NCBI GenBank assembly: GCA_020171895.1
Contig: JAIVAN010000003.1
Coordinates: forward strand, 868,001-932,000
DNA from: Bacillus timonensis
GTDB taxonomy: Bacteria > Bacillota > Bacilli > Bacillales > Bacillaceae_L
Length of the DNA stretch: 64,000 bases
Reading direction: 5' to 3'
The notes under the pieces were generated by a model that saw only the letters and a list, made by a program, of their open reading frames with translations, was not told where the DNA came from and did not search any database. Below, piece after piece: positions 42,525 to 51,171 of this stretch. The first letter of the stretch is position 1. Every line of letters starts with the position of its first letter. Made by a program: the position numbers and the translations under genes.

Positions 42525-44024
42525 GTGAATAATACAGAACAACCAAAAGCAATTGTTGTGATTTTCGGTGCTACAGGAGATTTGGCGAATCGAAAACTAT
42601 ATCCTTCATTGTACAAATTGTTTAATAAGGATAAATTATCGAAGGATTTTGCAGTCGTAGGAGTTGCTAGACGCCCACTTTCATCTGAAGAATTTCGACA
42701 AAACGTAAAAGATTCAATTAATGAAACGTTAAAAAAGACGCAAAATCTTGAAGAATTTTCAAGTCACTTTTATTATCACCCTTTTGACGTTACCAATCGT
42801 TCCTCCTATCTAGAACTAAAGGACTTATTATATGAACTAGATCATACATACAAAACAGAAGGTAATAGAATCTTCTATTTGGCAATGGCTCCTGAATTCT
42901 TCGGAACAATTGCATCTCAATTAAAAGAAGAAGGTTTGACCAATACAGATGGATATTCGCGTCTTGTTATTGAAAAACCATTTGGACACGACTTACCATC
43001 TGCTAAACAATTAAATGAGCAAATCAGACAAGCCTTTACTGAGGATCAAATTTATCGTATTGATCACTACTTAGGAAAAGAAATGGTGCAAAACATTGAA
43101 GTCATTCGCTTTGCAAATGCCATCTTTGAACCACTTTGGAATAACCGCTTTATCTCAAATATCCAGGTTACATCGAGTGAAGTTCTTGGTGTAGAAGATA
43201 GAGGTAGATACTATGAAACCTCTGGTGCAATGCGTGATATGGTACAAAACCATATGTTACAAATGGTTTCACTGTTAGCGATGGAGCCACCTATTAGACT
43301 TACTACTGAAGAAATTCGAAGTGAAAAAATTAAGGTATTGCGAGCTCTCAGACCAATTCCAGAACATGATGTGAAGAACTTTTTTGTAAGAGGCCAATAC
43401 GATGCTGGCGAAATAAATGACAAGCCAGTACCAGGATACAGAAATGAAAATTCTGTTGATCCACAATCAAACACAGAAACATTTGTTGCTGGAAAATTAT
43501 TAATCGATAATTTCCGTTGGGCAGGTGTACCTTTTTACATTCGTACAGGTAAAAGAATGAAAGTGAAGTCGACTAAAATTGTTGTTCAGTTTAAAGATAT
43601 TCCAATGAACTTATATATGAAAAAAGAAGAAGATAAAGTACAAAACCCAAATTTACTCGTTATTCACATACAACCAGATGAGGGTATTACTTTGCATCTT
43701 AATGCAAAGAAATCCGGACAAAATATGCAAACAACACCTGTTAAATTAGATTTCTGCAATAATTGCACTGATGGTTTTAATACACCTGAAGCATATGAAA
43801 AATTAATCTACGATTGTTTACGAGGCGACGCTACGAACTTTACGCACTGGGATGAAGTAGGTTTATCATGGAGTTTTACTGATCCAATTTCAAAGGTTTG
43901 GGAACAGCAGATTGAGACTGATTTTCCTAACTATCATGCAGGAACTATGGGACCAAAAGCCTCAGATGAATTACTCGAAAAAGATGGTTACCATTGGTGG
44001 CCAATCAATGATTTAGAGCAGTAG
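42525..44024 (+). CDS. zwf: Glucose-6-phosphate dehydrogenase Zwf
   Basis: First enzyme of the oxidative pentose phosphate route, NADP dependent. 499 residues from GTG 42525 (GAGGG 8 nt upstream; an ATG at 42498 lacks a site). IFGATGDLANRKLYPSLY is the nucleotide site, VIEKPFGHDL and RIDHYLGKEMVQNIEV contain the catalytic Lys and His. C terminus HWWPI close to the B. subtilis end. In B. subtilis gndA follows; here a cyclase gene follows after 15 nt. Confidence 0.96.
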   Translation: MNNTEQPKAIVVIFGATGDLANRKLYPSLYKLFNKDKLSKDFAVVGVARRPLSSEEFRQNVKDSINETLKKTQNLEEFSSHFYYHPFDVTNRSSYLELKDLLYELDHTYKTEGNRIFYLAMAPEFFGTIASQLKEEGLTNTDGYSRLVIEKPFGHDLPSAKQLNEQIRQAFTEDQIYRIDHYLGKEMVQNIEVIRFANAIFEPLWNNRFISNIQVTSSEVLGVEDRGRYYETSGAMRDMVQNHMLQMVSLLAMEPPIRLTTEEIRSEKIKVLRALRPIPEHDVKNFFVRGQYDAGEINDKPVPGYRNENSVDPQSNTETFVAGKLLIDNFRWAGVPFYIRTGKRMKVKSTKIVVQFKDIPMNLYMKKEEDKVQNPNLLVIHIQPDEGITLHLNAKKSGQNMQTTPVKLDFCNNCTDGFNTPEAYEKLIYDCLRGDATNFTHWDEVGLSWSFTDPISKVWEQQIETDFPNYHAGTMGPKASDELLEKDGYHWWPINDLEQ

Positions 44025-44039
44025 GAAAGGAATGGTAAT

Positions 44040-44657
44040 ATGAAGGTTTATGACATTACATCACCAATCTTTGAAGGTATGCCTGTTTATAAGAACAAAC
44101 CTGAGAAACAACCTAAGATTTCAACCGTTACCAATGGGTATGTTACTGAATCTAGATTAGATTTAGATGTTCACTCAGGGACTCATGTTGATGCCCCTCT
44201 TCATATGGTTAATGATGGAGAAACATTTGAAACGATAGCTATAGAGAAGTTAGTAGGGAAAGCGAAGGTGTTAGACCTCACTAACGTTAGCGATAGTATT
44301 AAGAAAGTAGATTTCGATAGGTTTTCTATTGAAAAAGATGATTTTATTTTATTAAAGACAAAGAATTCGTTTGATAGTGCGTTTAATTTTGATTTTATTT
44401 ATGTAGCAGCGGATGCAGCTGCTTACTTAGCTGAAATTGGAATTCGAGGAGTAGGGATTGATTCTTTAGGTATTGAAAGAAGCCAAGAAGGCCATCCAAC
44501 TCATAAAACACTATTTTCTAATGATGTTATTATTATTGAAGGTTTACAGCTAAAGGATATTGATGAGGGTGAGTACTTTATGGTTGCCGCTCCCCTAAAG
44601 CTATCTGGAACGGATGCATCTCCAGCACGAGTATTATTGTTTGATAGTATTTTGTAA
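44040..44657 (+). CDS. Cyclase family protein (KynB-like)
   Basis: 205 residues. The family metal motif DVHSGTHVDAPLHM near residue 50 is intact, and GVGIDSLGIERSQEGHPTHKTL gives the second site. Relatives include kynurenine formamidase (KynB) and other small amidohydrolases; no other tryptophan-degradation gene is nearby, so the substrate is unknown. AAAGGAATGG precedes the ATG, and the gene is probably co-transcribed with zwf. Confidence 0.85.
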   Translation: MKVYDITSPIFEGMPVYKNKPEKQPKISTVTNGYVTESRLDLDVHSGTHVDAPLHMVNDGETFETIAIEKLVGKAKVLDLTNVSDSIKKVDFDRFSIEKDDFILLKTKNSFDSAFNFDFIYVAADAAAYLAEIGIRGVGIDSLGIERSQEGHPTHKTLFSNDVIIIEGLQLKDIDEGEYFMVAAPLKLSGTDASPARVLLFDSIL

Positions 44658-44666
44658 AGAAGTGGC

Positions 44667-44930
44667 TAACCTGAAAATACGACACTTAACTTAGGGTGTT
44701 AACCTACGTTGCAGGAACCTCGCTTTCCGCGGGGCGCTTCTTGAGCCTCCTCGGCGTTTTACGCCTGTGGGGTCTCAAGCCTAGCGCTATTCCCGCAGGA
44801 GTCTCGGTCCTTCCACTTCGGTTAACACGCGTTAGTTACTAAATGCCAACATTCCATAAACGCAAAATTCAAGCGCGCATTTTCATTCACCATGGTGCAA
44901 TTCTCACATTGCATCGAAGTCTACCCTGAA
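44667..44930 (+). repeat. Interspersed palindromic repeat, full copy (after the cyclase gene)
   Basis: Starts 10 nt after the cyclase stop codon. Outer arms GGTGTTAACC and GGTTAACACG, core GCCTCCTCGGCG with a GCGTTTTACGCC loop stem. The remainder of 44658-45022 shows only the dinB terminator. Confidence 0.9.
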
Positions 44931-44989
44931 ATAGTAATCTAATTTCATAGTTCTAAATCGTAAAAAACATCCGTGATTTTAGAATACAC

Positions 44990-45026
44990 AAAATCCCTCT
45001 ATTTTCTATAGTAGAGGGATTTTTAT
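44990..45026 (-). terminator. Terminator of dinB
   Basis: AAATCCCTCTA and TAGAGGGATTT, 11-bp stem with T run on the minus strand. Confidence 0.87.
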
Positions 45027-46291
45027 TGTTTCTTTTTGATATCGCTTAAGAAATCTTTCTCAAAGCTTGTTCCGATATCGTTATCTCCGTATGATGTTTG
45101 TTTTCTACCTTTTGATGCCTTTTTTATTATATCTGCACCATATTTCTTCTTTAACCTGTCAAGAGTATCTATTAGGGGTTCGTCCTTTGCGTCGACTTCA
45201 TATGAGAAAAGGTCTAACTGTTTAAAGGCTTCATCTTTTTCAACAAGGTCTACCGCTGTGACTCCTAAGAGGCGTACTGGCTCTTCATTCCAATGAGTTC
45301 GAAACAAACGAAATGCGGCGTTATAAATGTCTTCCTCTTTATCAATAGGATTTATCAGTTTTTTACTTCTAGTTATAGTGGCTCGATTGTAGTATCTAAT
45401 GGTAATTTGAATATTCGCACTTAGCATTTCTTTTCTTTTCATTCTTTGAGCAACTGATGCAGATAGTCTCTTAATGACATTGGTCAGTTCTGTCTCATCT
45501 ACTGAATCATGAGGTAAAGTTGACGAATTACCGATGCTTTTAAACTCTGATACAGCATCTGGGTCTACGGGACGATTATCATTTCCATTAGCCATATTCT
45601 TTAATCTTTCACCATTGATCCCTAGTAAGTTCTTTAGCCCTACAACATTCGCATTCGCTAAATCCTTAATCGTATAGATTTGAATTTGATTTAACTTCTC
45701 TGCAGTTTTCTTTCCTACACCATGCATCATAGAAACTGACATCGGCCATAAAATGGATTCAATGTCCCTCTTTCTTAAGACGGTAATACCTAAAGGCTTT
45801 TTCATATTAGAGGCCATTTTTGCGAGAAACTTATTGGGAGCAACACCGATACTACAAGGTAAGTTCAATTGTTGCATTAGCTTTGTTTGTATATCTTTTG
45901 CAATATTGAGTGGTGACCCAAGCTTAAAACACTCCGTAATGTCTAAATATCCCTCATCAACAGAAACTGGTTCTACCAAGTGGGTATATGATTGTAAAAA
46001 TTCGAACATCGCAAGTGATGCTTTCCGATACCTCTGAAAATTAGGCTTCATCACAATTAAATTAGGACACAGTTTCCTTGCTTCCCAAAGAGGCATCGTT
46101 GTTTTTACTCCAACAGCTCTAGCTTCATAGCTACACGTAATAATAATACCTCTTCTCTCTTCTACATTCCCAGCAATTGCTAGAGGCTTGCCTCTTAAGG
46201 ATGGATCATACGCCATTTCTACAGAAGCATAAAAGCTATTCATATCTACGTGTAAAATCACTTTTCCACTTTTAGGATATAGATTCCGCAT
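45023..46291 (-). CDS. dinB: DNA polymerase IV DinB (PolY1)
   Basis: Y-family translesion polymerase (YqjH in B. subtilis). 422 residues. Catalytic acids in LHVDMNSFYASVEMAYDP and VSVDEGYLDITE; steric gate Phe/Tyr region present; HhH segment MHGVGKKTAEKLNQIQI. The C terminus keeps QLDLFSYE, a beta-clamp-binding-like QLDLF motif, around residue 375. No LexA box was seen upstream, unlike uvrX in this window. Confidence 0.95.
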   Translation of the reverse strand: MRNLYPKSGKVILHVDMNSFYASVEMAYDPSLRGKPLAIAGNVEERRGIIITCSYEARAVGVKTTMPLWEARKLCPNLIVMKPNFQRYRKASLAMFEFLQSYTHLVEPVSVDEGYLDITECFKLGSPLNIAKDIQTKLMQQLNLPCSIGVAPNKFLAKMASNMKKPLGITVLRKRDIESILWPMSVSMMHGVGKKTAEKLNQIQIYTIKDLANANVVGLKNLLGINGERLKNMANGNDNRPVDPDAVSEFKSIGNSSTLPHDSVDETELTNVIKRLSASVAQRMKRKEMLSANIQITIRYYNRATITRSKKLINPIDKEEDIYNAAFRLFRTHWNEEPVRLLGVTAVDLVEKDEAFKQLDLFSYEVDAKDEPLIDTLDRLKKKYGADIIKKASKGRKQTSYGDNDIGTSFEKDFLSDIKKKQ

Positions 46292-46349
46292 GTATACACA
46301 TCCTACAATTACTTTTTCATTATTATATTATACAATGAATCTCTATGGA

Positions 46350-46382
46350 AAAAAGAAAAGCCACCCGTATTATTGGTGACTT
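46350..46382 (-). terminator. Terminator of the cheW-like gene
   Basis: GTCACC and GGGTGGC stem with an 8-nt loop, then TTTTCTTTTTT on the minus strand; overlaps the stop codon. Confidence 0.65.
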
Positions 46383-46834
46383 TGAACATGTTCTTTTATC
46401 AATTGCATTCCTTCTAGTTTATCACATAGTTGCACAGGGTCTACTAATGATATTAATCTCTCATTCAAATTAGCAACACCAATAAAATAATTATTTTGCT
46501 GATATGCTACTAAATTCAATTTCTTAATATTTTCACTTGGAATATCAAGAATTTCTTTCGCATCATCTACGATGAACCCAATTGATATTTCCTCTAATTT
46601 CGTCACAATTAATCTCGTTTTCTCTGTTTCTTCGATCGGACGATCATACAATACTGTCCCCATATCAATTATAGGTACCAATTCTTCACGAATTGTCGTT
46701 ACTCCATGCATATAGACCGGCATATGTGGGATAGTAGTTAGTTCCTTGTACTTTTCAATCGAGATTACAAATTCAACTGGAATTGCAAATTCTTCATTTT
46801 CAACAACAAAAACAATTGCTTTTTTATTTTCCAT
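46370..46834 (-). CDS. Orphan CheW-like protein
   Basis: 154 residues forming a single CheW domain (KAIVFVVENEEFAIPVEFVISIEKYKELTTIP, then VTTIREELVPIIDM, then IGFIVDDAKEILDI). CheW couples chemoreceptors to the kinase CheA. No other chemotaxis gene is in the window, so this is an orphan copy, possibly an accessory coupling protein or CheV-like without a receiver. ATG 46834 is preceded by GGGTGA. Not in B. subtilis at this place. Confidence 0.88.
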   Translation of the reverse strand: MENKKAIVFVVENEEFAIPVEFVISIEKYKELTTIPHMPVYMHGVTTIREELVPIIDMGTVLYDRPIEETEKTRLIVTKLEEISIGFIVDDAKEILDIPSENIKKLNLVAYQQNNYFIGVANLNERLISLVDPVQLCDKLEGMQLIKEHVQSHQ

Positions 46835-46934
46835 CAATTACTCACCCTTTGCTTGACCACTTATCTTGATACTATTTATGATACTATATCCTGTACAATC
46901 TAGGAATTCTTTTATTACTATTACTAAAGAAACT

Positions 46935-46966
46935 TAAAAACTCCTCTAGAAATAAGAGGAGTTTTC
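46935..46966 (-). terminator. Terminator of yqjE
   Basis: AAAACTCCTCT and AGAGGAGTTTT-like stem of about 11 bp, T run on the minus strand. Confidence 0.83.
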
Positions 46967-46984
46967 ATGGTTTATATTACATCT

Positions 46985-48103
46985 TTATTTTGAAACTTCT
47001 TCAATAATGGCGACAACCATCTCAGCCGTTTTTGCTAACTCTTCAATCGGCATTTTTTCATTTGTAGTATGGATTTCTTCGTAACCAACGGCTAAATTCA
47101 CAGTTGGAATTCCATGACCAGCAATGACATTAGCATCGCTTCCTCCACCACTTGTAAGTAATTCGCTTGGACGACCGATTCTTTCAGCAGCACGCTTAGC
47201 AACTTCTACTACATGGTCACCTTCAGCAAATTTAAATCCTGGGTACATCACAGTTACTTCTACTGATGCTCTTCCACCCATTTCACTCGCAACACTTTCA
47301 AAGGCATCCTTCATTTTTTGGACTTGTGCTTCCATCTTTTCTGTTACTAATGAACGCGCTTCTGCTAAAATATCTACTCGATCACAAACGATATTCGTCT
47401 GAGAACCACCCTCAAAACGACCAATATTGGCAGTCGTTTCTTCATCAATACGGCCTAATGGCATTTTTGCAATAGATTTTGCTGCAATAGTAATAGCCGA
47501 AACACCCTTCTCTGGAGCAACCCCAGCATGAGCAGTTTTCCCATAAATTGTTGCTTTTACCTTTGCTTGCGTAGGTGCAGCAACAATGATGTTTCCTACT
47601 TTCCCATCACTATCAAGTGCATAACCGAACTTTGCCGTTAAAAGTGCTGGATCAATCGCTTTCGCTCCAACAAGACCTGACTCTTCACCAACTGTGATAA
47701 TAAATTGTATAGTTCCGTGCTGTATGTCATTCTCTTTTAATACTTTAATTGCTTCCAACATTGCAGCTAAACCTGCTTTGTCATCAGCACCTAATATTGT
47801 CGTTCCATCAGTAACAATATACCCGTTTTCTATTGATGGTTTTATACCGTTACCTGGTACAACTGTATCCATATGTGAGGTGAAATAAATTGTATCTACT
47901 CCAGCCTTGTTTCCCTTCAATGTACAAATAAGGTTTCCCGCACCATGACCGGTCACTTCTGTTGTATCATCTTCAAATACTTCTACACCTAAATCTGTGA
48001 ACTTTTGTTTTAAGACTTTCGCTATCTCAGCTTCAAATTTCGTTTCAGAATCCACTTTAACTAATTCTAAAAATTCATTTACTAGTCTCTCTTGATTAAT
48101 CAT
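46985..48103 (-). CDS. yqjE: M20-family peptidase YqjE (peptidase T-like)
   Basis: 372 residues from ATG 48103 (GGAGG 11 nt upstream), starting MINQERLVNEFLELVKVDSET as in B. subtilis YqjE. Di-zinc peptidase motifs: YFTSHMDTVVPG, TTILGADDKAGLAAMLE, VGEESGLVGAKA and GGGSDANVIAGHGIP. Predicted tripeptide-type peptidase; specificity not visible. Follows the acyl-CoA carboxylase gene after 86 nt. Confidence 0.92.
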   Translation of the reverse strand: MINQERLVNEFLELVKVDSETKFEAEIAKVLKQKFTDLGVEVFEDDTTEVTGHGAGNLICTLKGNKAGVDTIYFTSHMDTVVPGNGIKPSIENGYIVTDGTTILGADDKAGLAAMLEAIKVLKENDIQHGTIQFIITVGEESGLVGAKAIDPALLTAKFGYALDSDGKVGNIIVAAPTQAKVKATIYGKTAHAGVAPEKGVSAITIAAKSIAKMPLGRIDEETTANIGRFEGGSQTNIVCDRVDILAEARSLVTEKMEAQVQKMKDAFESVASEMGGRASVEVTVMYPGFKFAEGDHVVEVAKRAAERIGRPSELLTSGGGSDANVIAGHGIPTVNLAVGYEEIHTTNEKMPIEELAKTAEMVVAIIEEVSK

Positions 48104-48189
48104 GAAGTTATATACCTCCGAATGTTTTTCCAATACTATTTAACATTTAGTACATCTTACAGATTAACATAACTAAATATCAAATCCAA

Positions 48190-49740
48190 TTATAAAGGAA
48201 TATTACCATGCTTCTTTTTAGGGCGATCTTCCTGTTTGTTTCGAAGCATTTCTAATGCCTGAATAAGTTTGATTCTAGTATCTCTAGGATCTATTACGTC
48301 ATCAACCATACCTTGAGAAGCAGCTACGTATGGGTTTGCAAATTTCTCTCGATATTCTTCTATTTTTTGTGCACGAGTCTCTTCTGGGTTGTCGCTTTCA
48401 TTAATTTCTCTAGCAAAAATAATATTGGCTGCTCCTTGTGGTCCCATTACAGCAATTTCTGCGTTAGGCCAAGCATATACTAAATCTGCACCTATTGATT
48501 TACTATTTAAAGCTACATATGCTCCTCCATATGCTTTTCTAAGAATAACAGTAAGCTTAGGTACAGTAGCTTCAGAATAAGCATATAAAATTTTCGCACC
48601 ATGTCTAATAATTCCACCGTGTTCTTGTTTAACACCTGGGAAAAAGCCAGTTACATCCTCAAACGTAATAATAGGAATATTGAATGAATCACAGAATCGA
48701 ATAAATCTTGAAGCTTTGTCAGATGAGTCAATATCAAGTCCTCCTGCCATAAACTTAGGCTGATTACAAACAAGTCCAATAACTTCACCCTTAATTCTAG
48801 CTAAACCGATTACAATATTCTTTGCAAAATCCTTTTGAATCTCCATAAATGAACCTTCATCAACTACTTGTTGAATCACTTTTCGGACATCATAAGGTCG
48901 AACTGCATCAAATGGAATAATATCTGTTAAATCTGGTCTGTAGTCGTCATGACCGTCCGTTTCAATTCTAGAAGGTTTTTCTTGATTGTTTTGCGGTAAA
49001 TAACTTAAAAGAGTACGAACTTGAGATATGACCTCTTCTTCAGTTGCTGCGGCAAAATGTGCATTTCCACTAATTGAATTATGTACCTTTGCTCCACCTA
49101 AGTCCTCTGCACTAATTTTTTCACCTGTAACGGTTTCAATTACCTTTGGTCCTGTAATGAACATTTGACTTGTTTTCTCTACCATAAATACAAAATCCGT
49201 AATAGCCGGCGAATAAACCGCTCCACCCGCACAAGGTCCCATTATTACTGATAATTGTGGAATAACTCCTGAATAAATTGAATTACGATAAAATATCTGT
49301 CCATATCCATCTAAAGAAACAACACCTTCTTGAATTCTAGCTCCACCTGAATCGTTTAATCCAATAAAAGGTGCTCCATTTTTTGCTGCTAAATCCATAA
49401 CATTTGCAATCTTTTTGGCATGCATCTCACCAAGAGCTCCACCAAACACAGTAAAATCTTGAGAGAAAAGATAAATTGGTTTACCATTTACTTTTCCATA
49501 GCCTGTTACAACTCCATCACCAGGTCCCTTTTTATCTGCCAAACCAAAATCATTACACCTATGCTGAATAAAAGGATTTAATTCAACAAATGTACCCTCA
49601 TCAACTAATAAATTGATTCTTTCTCTAGCTGTAAGCTTACCCTTTTCATGTTGTTTTTCAATCCTCTCATCCCCACCACCAAGTTCTACTTCGCGTTTTC
49701 GATCATAGAGATCATTTATTTTATCGTAAATATCAATCAT
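48190..49740 (-). CDS. yqjD: Acyl-CoA carboxylase beta subunit / methylmalonyl-CoA carboxyltransferase YqjD
   Basis: 516 residues, biotin-dependent carboxyltransferase (PccB/MmdA family). Motifs: oxyanion loops FTVFGGALGEMHAKKI and GGARIQEGVVSLDGYG, GPCAGGAVYSPAITDF, and C-terminal VILRKAYGGAYVAL, MGPQGAANI. Co-transcribed with the epimerase (12-nt gap), so it most likely handles propionyl-CoA/methylmalonyl-CoA. The biotin carboxylase and biotin carrier partner is not in this window, so whether it carboxylates or decarboxylates is open. Confidence 0.92.
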   Translation of the reverse strand: MIDIYDKINDLYDRKREVELGGGDERIEKQHEKGKLTARERINLLVDEGTFVELNPFIQHRCNDFGLADKKGPGDGVVTGYGKVNGKPIYLFSQDFTVFGGALGEMHAKKIANVMDLAAKNGAPFIGLNDSGGARIQEGVVSLDGYGQIFYRNSIYSGVIPQLSVIMGPCAGGAVYSPAITDFVFMVEKTSQMFITGPKVIETVTGEKISAEDLGGAKVHNSISGNAHFAAATEEEVISQVRTLLSYLPQNNQEKPSRIETDGHDDYRPDLTDIIPFDAVRPYDVRKVIQQVVDEGSFMEIQKDFAKNIVIGLARIKGEVIGLVCNQPKFMAGGLDIDSSDKASRFIRFCDSFNIPIITFEDVTGFFPGVKQEHGGIIRHGAKILYAYSEATVPKLTVILRKAYGGAYVALNSKSIGADLVYAWPNAEIAVMGPQGAANIIFAREINESDNPEETRAQKIEEYREKFANPYVAASQGMVDDVIDPRDTRIKLIQALEMLRNKQEDRPKKKHGNIPL

Positions 49741-49752
49741 GTTTTTGCCCCC

Positions 49753-50154
49753 CTATTTTTTTTCACACAATTCCATTAATATACTACCCGTTGATTTAGG
49801 GTGCATAAATGCAATATCTGCTCCACCTGCACCTTTTTTTGGTTCGTTATGTATCATGCGGATTCCTTCGTTTTGCATTTGTTTAATTCTTTCTTCGATA
49901 GAATCTACACTTAATGCTAAATGATGAATCCCTTCTCCTCGTTTTGCAATGAACTGCGCAATCGCACTTTCTTCGTTAATCGGCTCTAACAGTTCAATTT
50001 TTGATTCACCTATTTTTATAAAAGCGACCTTAACACCTTCAGACTCTACCACTTCAATGCCTTCAAGCTTTAGCTTAAGAGTATCAACATAAAATGGTAA
50101 AGATAAATCAATTGATTTAACAGCAATGCCAATGTGATCAATTTTTTTTATCAT
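49753..50154 (-). CDS. mce: Methylmalonyl-CoA epimerase
   Basis: Interconverts (R)- and (S)-methylmalonyl-CoA. 133 residues from ATG 50154 (GGAGGG 7 nt upstream). Glyoxalase/VOC fold with metal ligands in KKIDHIGIAVKSID, GEGIHHLALSVDSIEE and ILMELCEKK. B. subtilis yqjC is the equivalent gene before yqjD. It supplies the epimer for the MutAB mutase encoded at 57663-61752. Confidence 0.9.
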   Translation of the reverse strand: MIKKIDHIGIAVKSIDLSLPFYVDTLKLKLEGIEVVESEGVKVAFIKIGESKIELLEPINEESAIAQFIAKRGEGIHHLALSVDSIEERIKQMQNEGIRMIHNEPKKGAGGADIAFMHPKSTGSILMELCEKK

Positions 50155-50190
50155 ACGATTTCCCTCCATACAATCGAGCGCTCACTCACT

Positions 50191-50205
50191 TTGTAAACGG
50201 ATACA
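50191..50205. promoter_or_regulatory. cre-like site upstream of the epimerase gene
   Basis: TTGTAAACGGATACA fits WTGNAANCGNWNNCW at every fixed position. It lies 37-51 nt before the mce start. A GAGCGCTC palindrome (50176-50183) between it and the gene may bind another repressor. Confidence 0.6.
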
Positions 50206-50308
50206 TTTATGAAAATAATTTGAATTTATAAGGTTATTTTATCATGAACTCTTTTATAATTGTGTATTTTCAGCAAACTTAATCAATGGAATTGTAACAA
50301 TTTATGGC

Positions 50309-50337
50309 TTGTTCCGTTCGTTTTTTCAATGTAAAAT
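50309..50337 (+). promoter_or_regulatory. Candidate promoter of the Prli42-like gene
   Basis: TTGTTC (50309-50314), 17-nt spacer, TAAAAT (50332-50337), 32 nt before the ATG. Confidence 0.45.
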
Positions 50338-50369
50338 TTAGATTAGAAGCTAGACAAGGAGGGAAAAGT

Positions 50370-50462
50370 ATGACCCGTAAAGTACAAAAGGTAGTCGTAT
50401 ACCTCATGATTGCAACGATGTTACTGACAACACTATTAGCTGGAGCAAGCATGTTTTTATAA
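50370..50462 (+). CDS. Prli42-like stressosome-associated mini-protein (30 residues)
   Basis: AAGGAGGG lies 6-7 nt before the ATG. The product starts MTRKVQKVVVYLMIATML and ends AGASMFL: a short basic cytoplasmic N terminus and one membrane helix. This matches the small membrane protein Prli42, first found in Listeria as an anchor for the stressosome protein RsbR, and annotated widely in Bacilli. Recognition is from memory of the family pattern. No stressosome gene is adjacent. Confidence 0.75.
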   Translation: MTRKVQKVVVYLMIATMLLTTLLAGASMFL

Positions 50463-50593
50463 TTTTTTGGAGGTGCTCATTGAGTACCTCTTTTATTTTC
50501 TATCTAAAATCTTCTCAATAAGGTTGGCATATTTTATAACAGGACATGCGTAAGTATTAAGTAATGACGTTATACAAGAGGGGAAGATAGAAT

Positions 50594-50956
50594 ATGATTT
50601 CTAAAGCAGGTTCAATAATTTTCACCGCTTCGTTTCTATTATTCATATTGGGCATTATTGCTTATTTAGATAGTGAACATTTAAAACATGTTGATACAAC
50701 AAATTTTTCAATGAGTGTTGCTGCTGGTAATGAAGAAACTGAAGCAGGTTTATTTCATTCATCCTCTGATGAAGGAGATATTATGCAAAATATAGTACCT
50801 ATTTATGAATATAAACTGATAGATTCTACTGTTATTGAGGGATATAGAGTTGAAACTTATCGTGAGTATGAAATTTTCAAAAACAAGCAAGGGAAGGTTA
50901 TAAAAAGTATACCAACTTCAAATTATGATTATATTCGGTACATGGTGTATGATTGA
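50594..50956 (+). CDS. Membrane-anchored hypothetical protein
   Basis: 120 residues, family not recognised. One N-terminal membrane segment (about residues 5-25, SIIFTASFLLFILGIIAYL), then an exposed polar part with Glu and Ser rich stretch (EETEAGLFHSSSDEGD) and a Tyr-rich C terminus (EYKLIDSTVIEGYRVETYREYEI). No Cys and no enzyme motif. GAGGGG precedes the ATG by 9-10 nt. The following gene's sigma-G-type promoter overlaps its end. Confidence 0.65.
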   Translation: MISKAGSIIFTASFLLFILGIIAYLDSEHLKHVDTTNFSMSVAAGNEETEAGLFHSSSDEGDIMQNIVPIYEYKLIDSTVIEGYRVETYREYEIFKNKQGKVIKSIPTSNYDYIRYMVYD

Positions 50957-50975
50957 TTGCTAATTACACATACTA
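50946..50975 (+). promoter_or_regulatory. Sigma-G-type promoter of the SASP-like gene
   Basis: TGTATG (50946-50951), 17 nt, CATACTA (50969-50975). The -10 is a perfect match; the -35 differs in one position from TGnATA. It ends 33 nt before the next ATG. Confidence 0.72.
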
Positions 50976-51008
50976 CTTACATGTAAATTGCATGAAGGAG
51001 TTGATTAA

Positions 51009-51164
51009 ATGTCTAAGGAAGGAAGAATAAATCCTGATCAGAACACACAACAAATTCGAGAACAAGAATCAAAAGTTGGGGTCGAATTAGGTAGCGAGTT
51101 CCAAGTTGGGAATAGTAAAAATCAGAGTCAAAAGAAAAGTGGTAGACAAATTAATAAGAAATAA
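51009..51164 (+). CDS. Gamma-type SASP-like small protein (51 residues)
   Basis: Small hydrophilic protein rich in Gln, Asn, Lys and Ser. NTQQIREQESK and GSEFQVGN resemble the repeat of gamma-type small acid-soluble spore proteins (NAQQVRKQNQ followed by GTEFASETN in B. subtilis SspE), but only one repeat is present instead of two. AAGGAG lies 7-8 nt before the ATG and a near-perfect sigma-G-type promoter is directly upstream, consistent with forespore expression and use as an amino-acid store. No alpha/beta-type SASP motif. Assignment is tentative. Confidence 0.65.
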   Translation: MSKEGRINPDQNTQQIREQESKVGVELGSEFQVGNSKNQSQKKSGRQINKK

Positions 51165-51171
51165 ACTTTGT

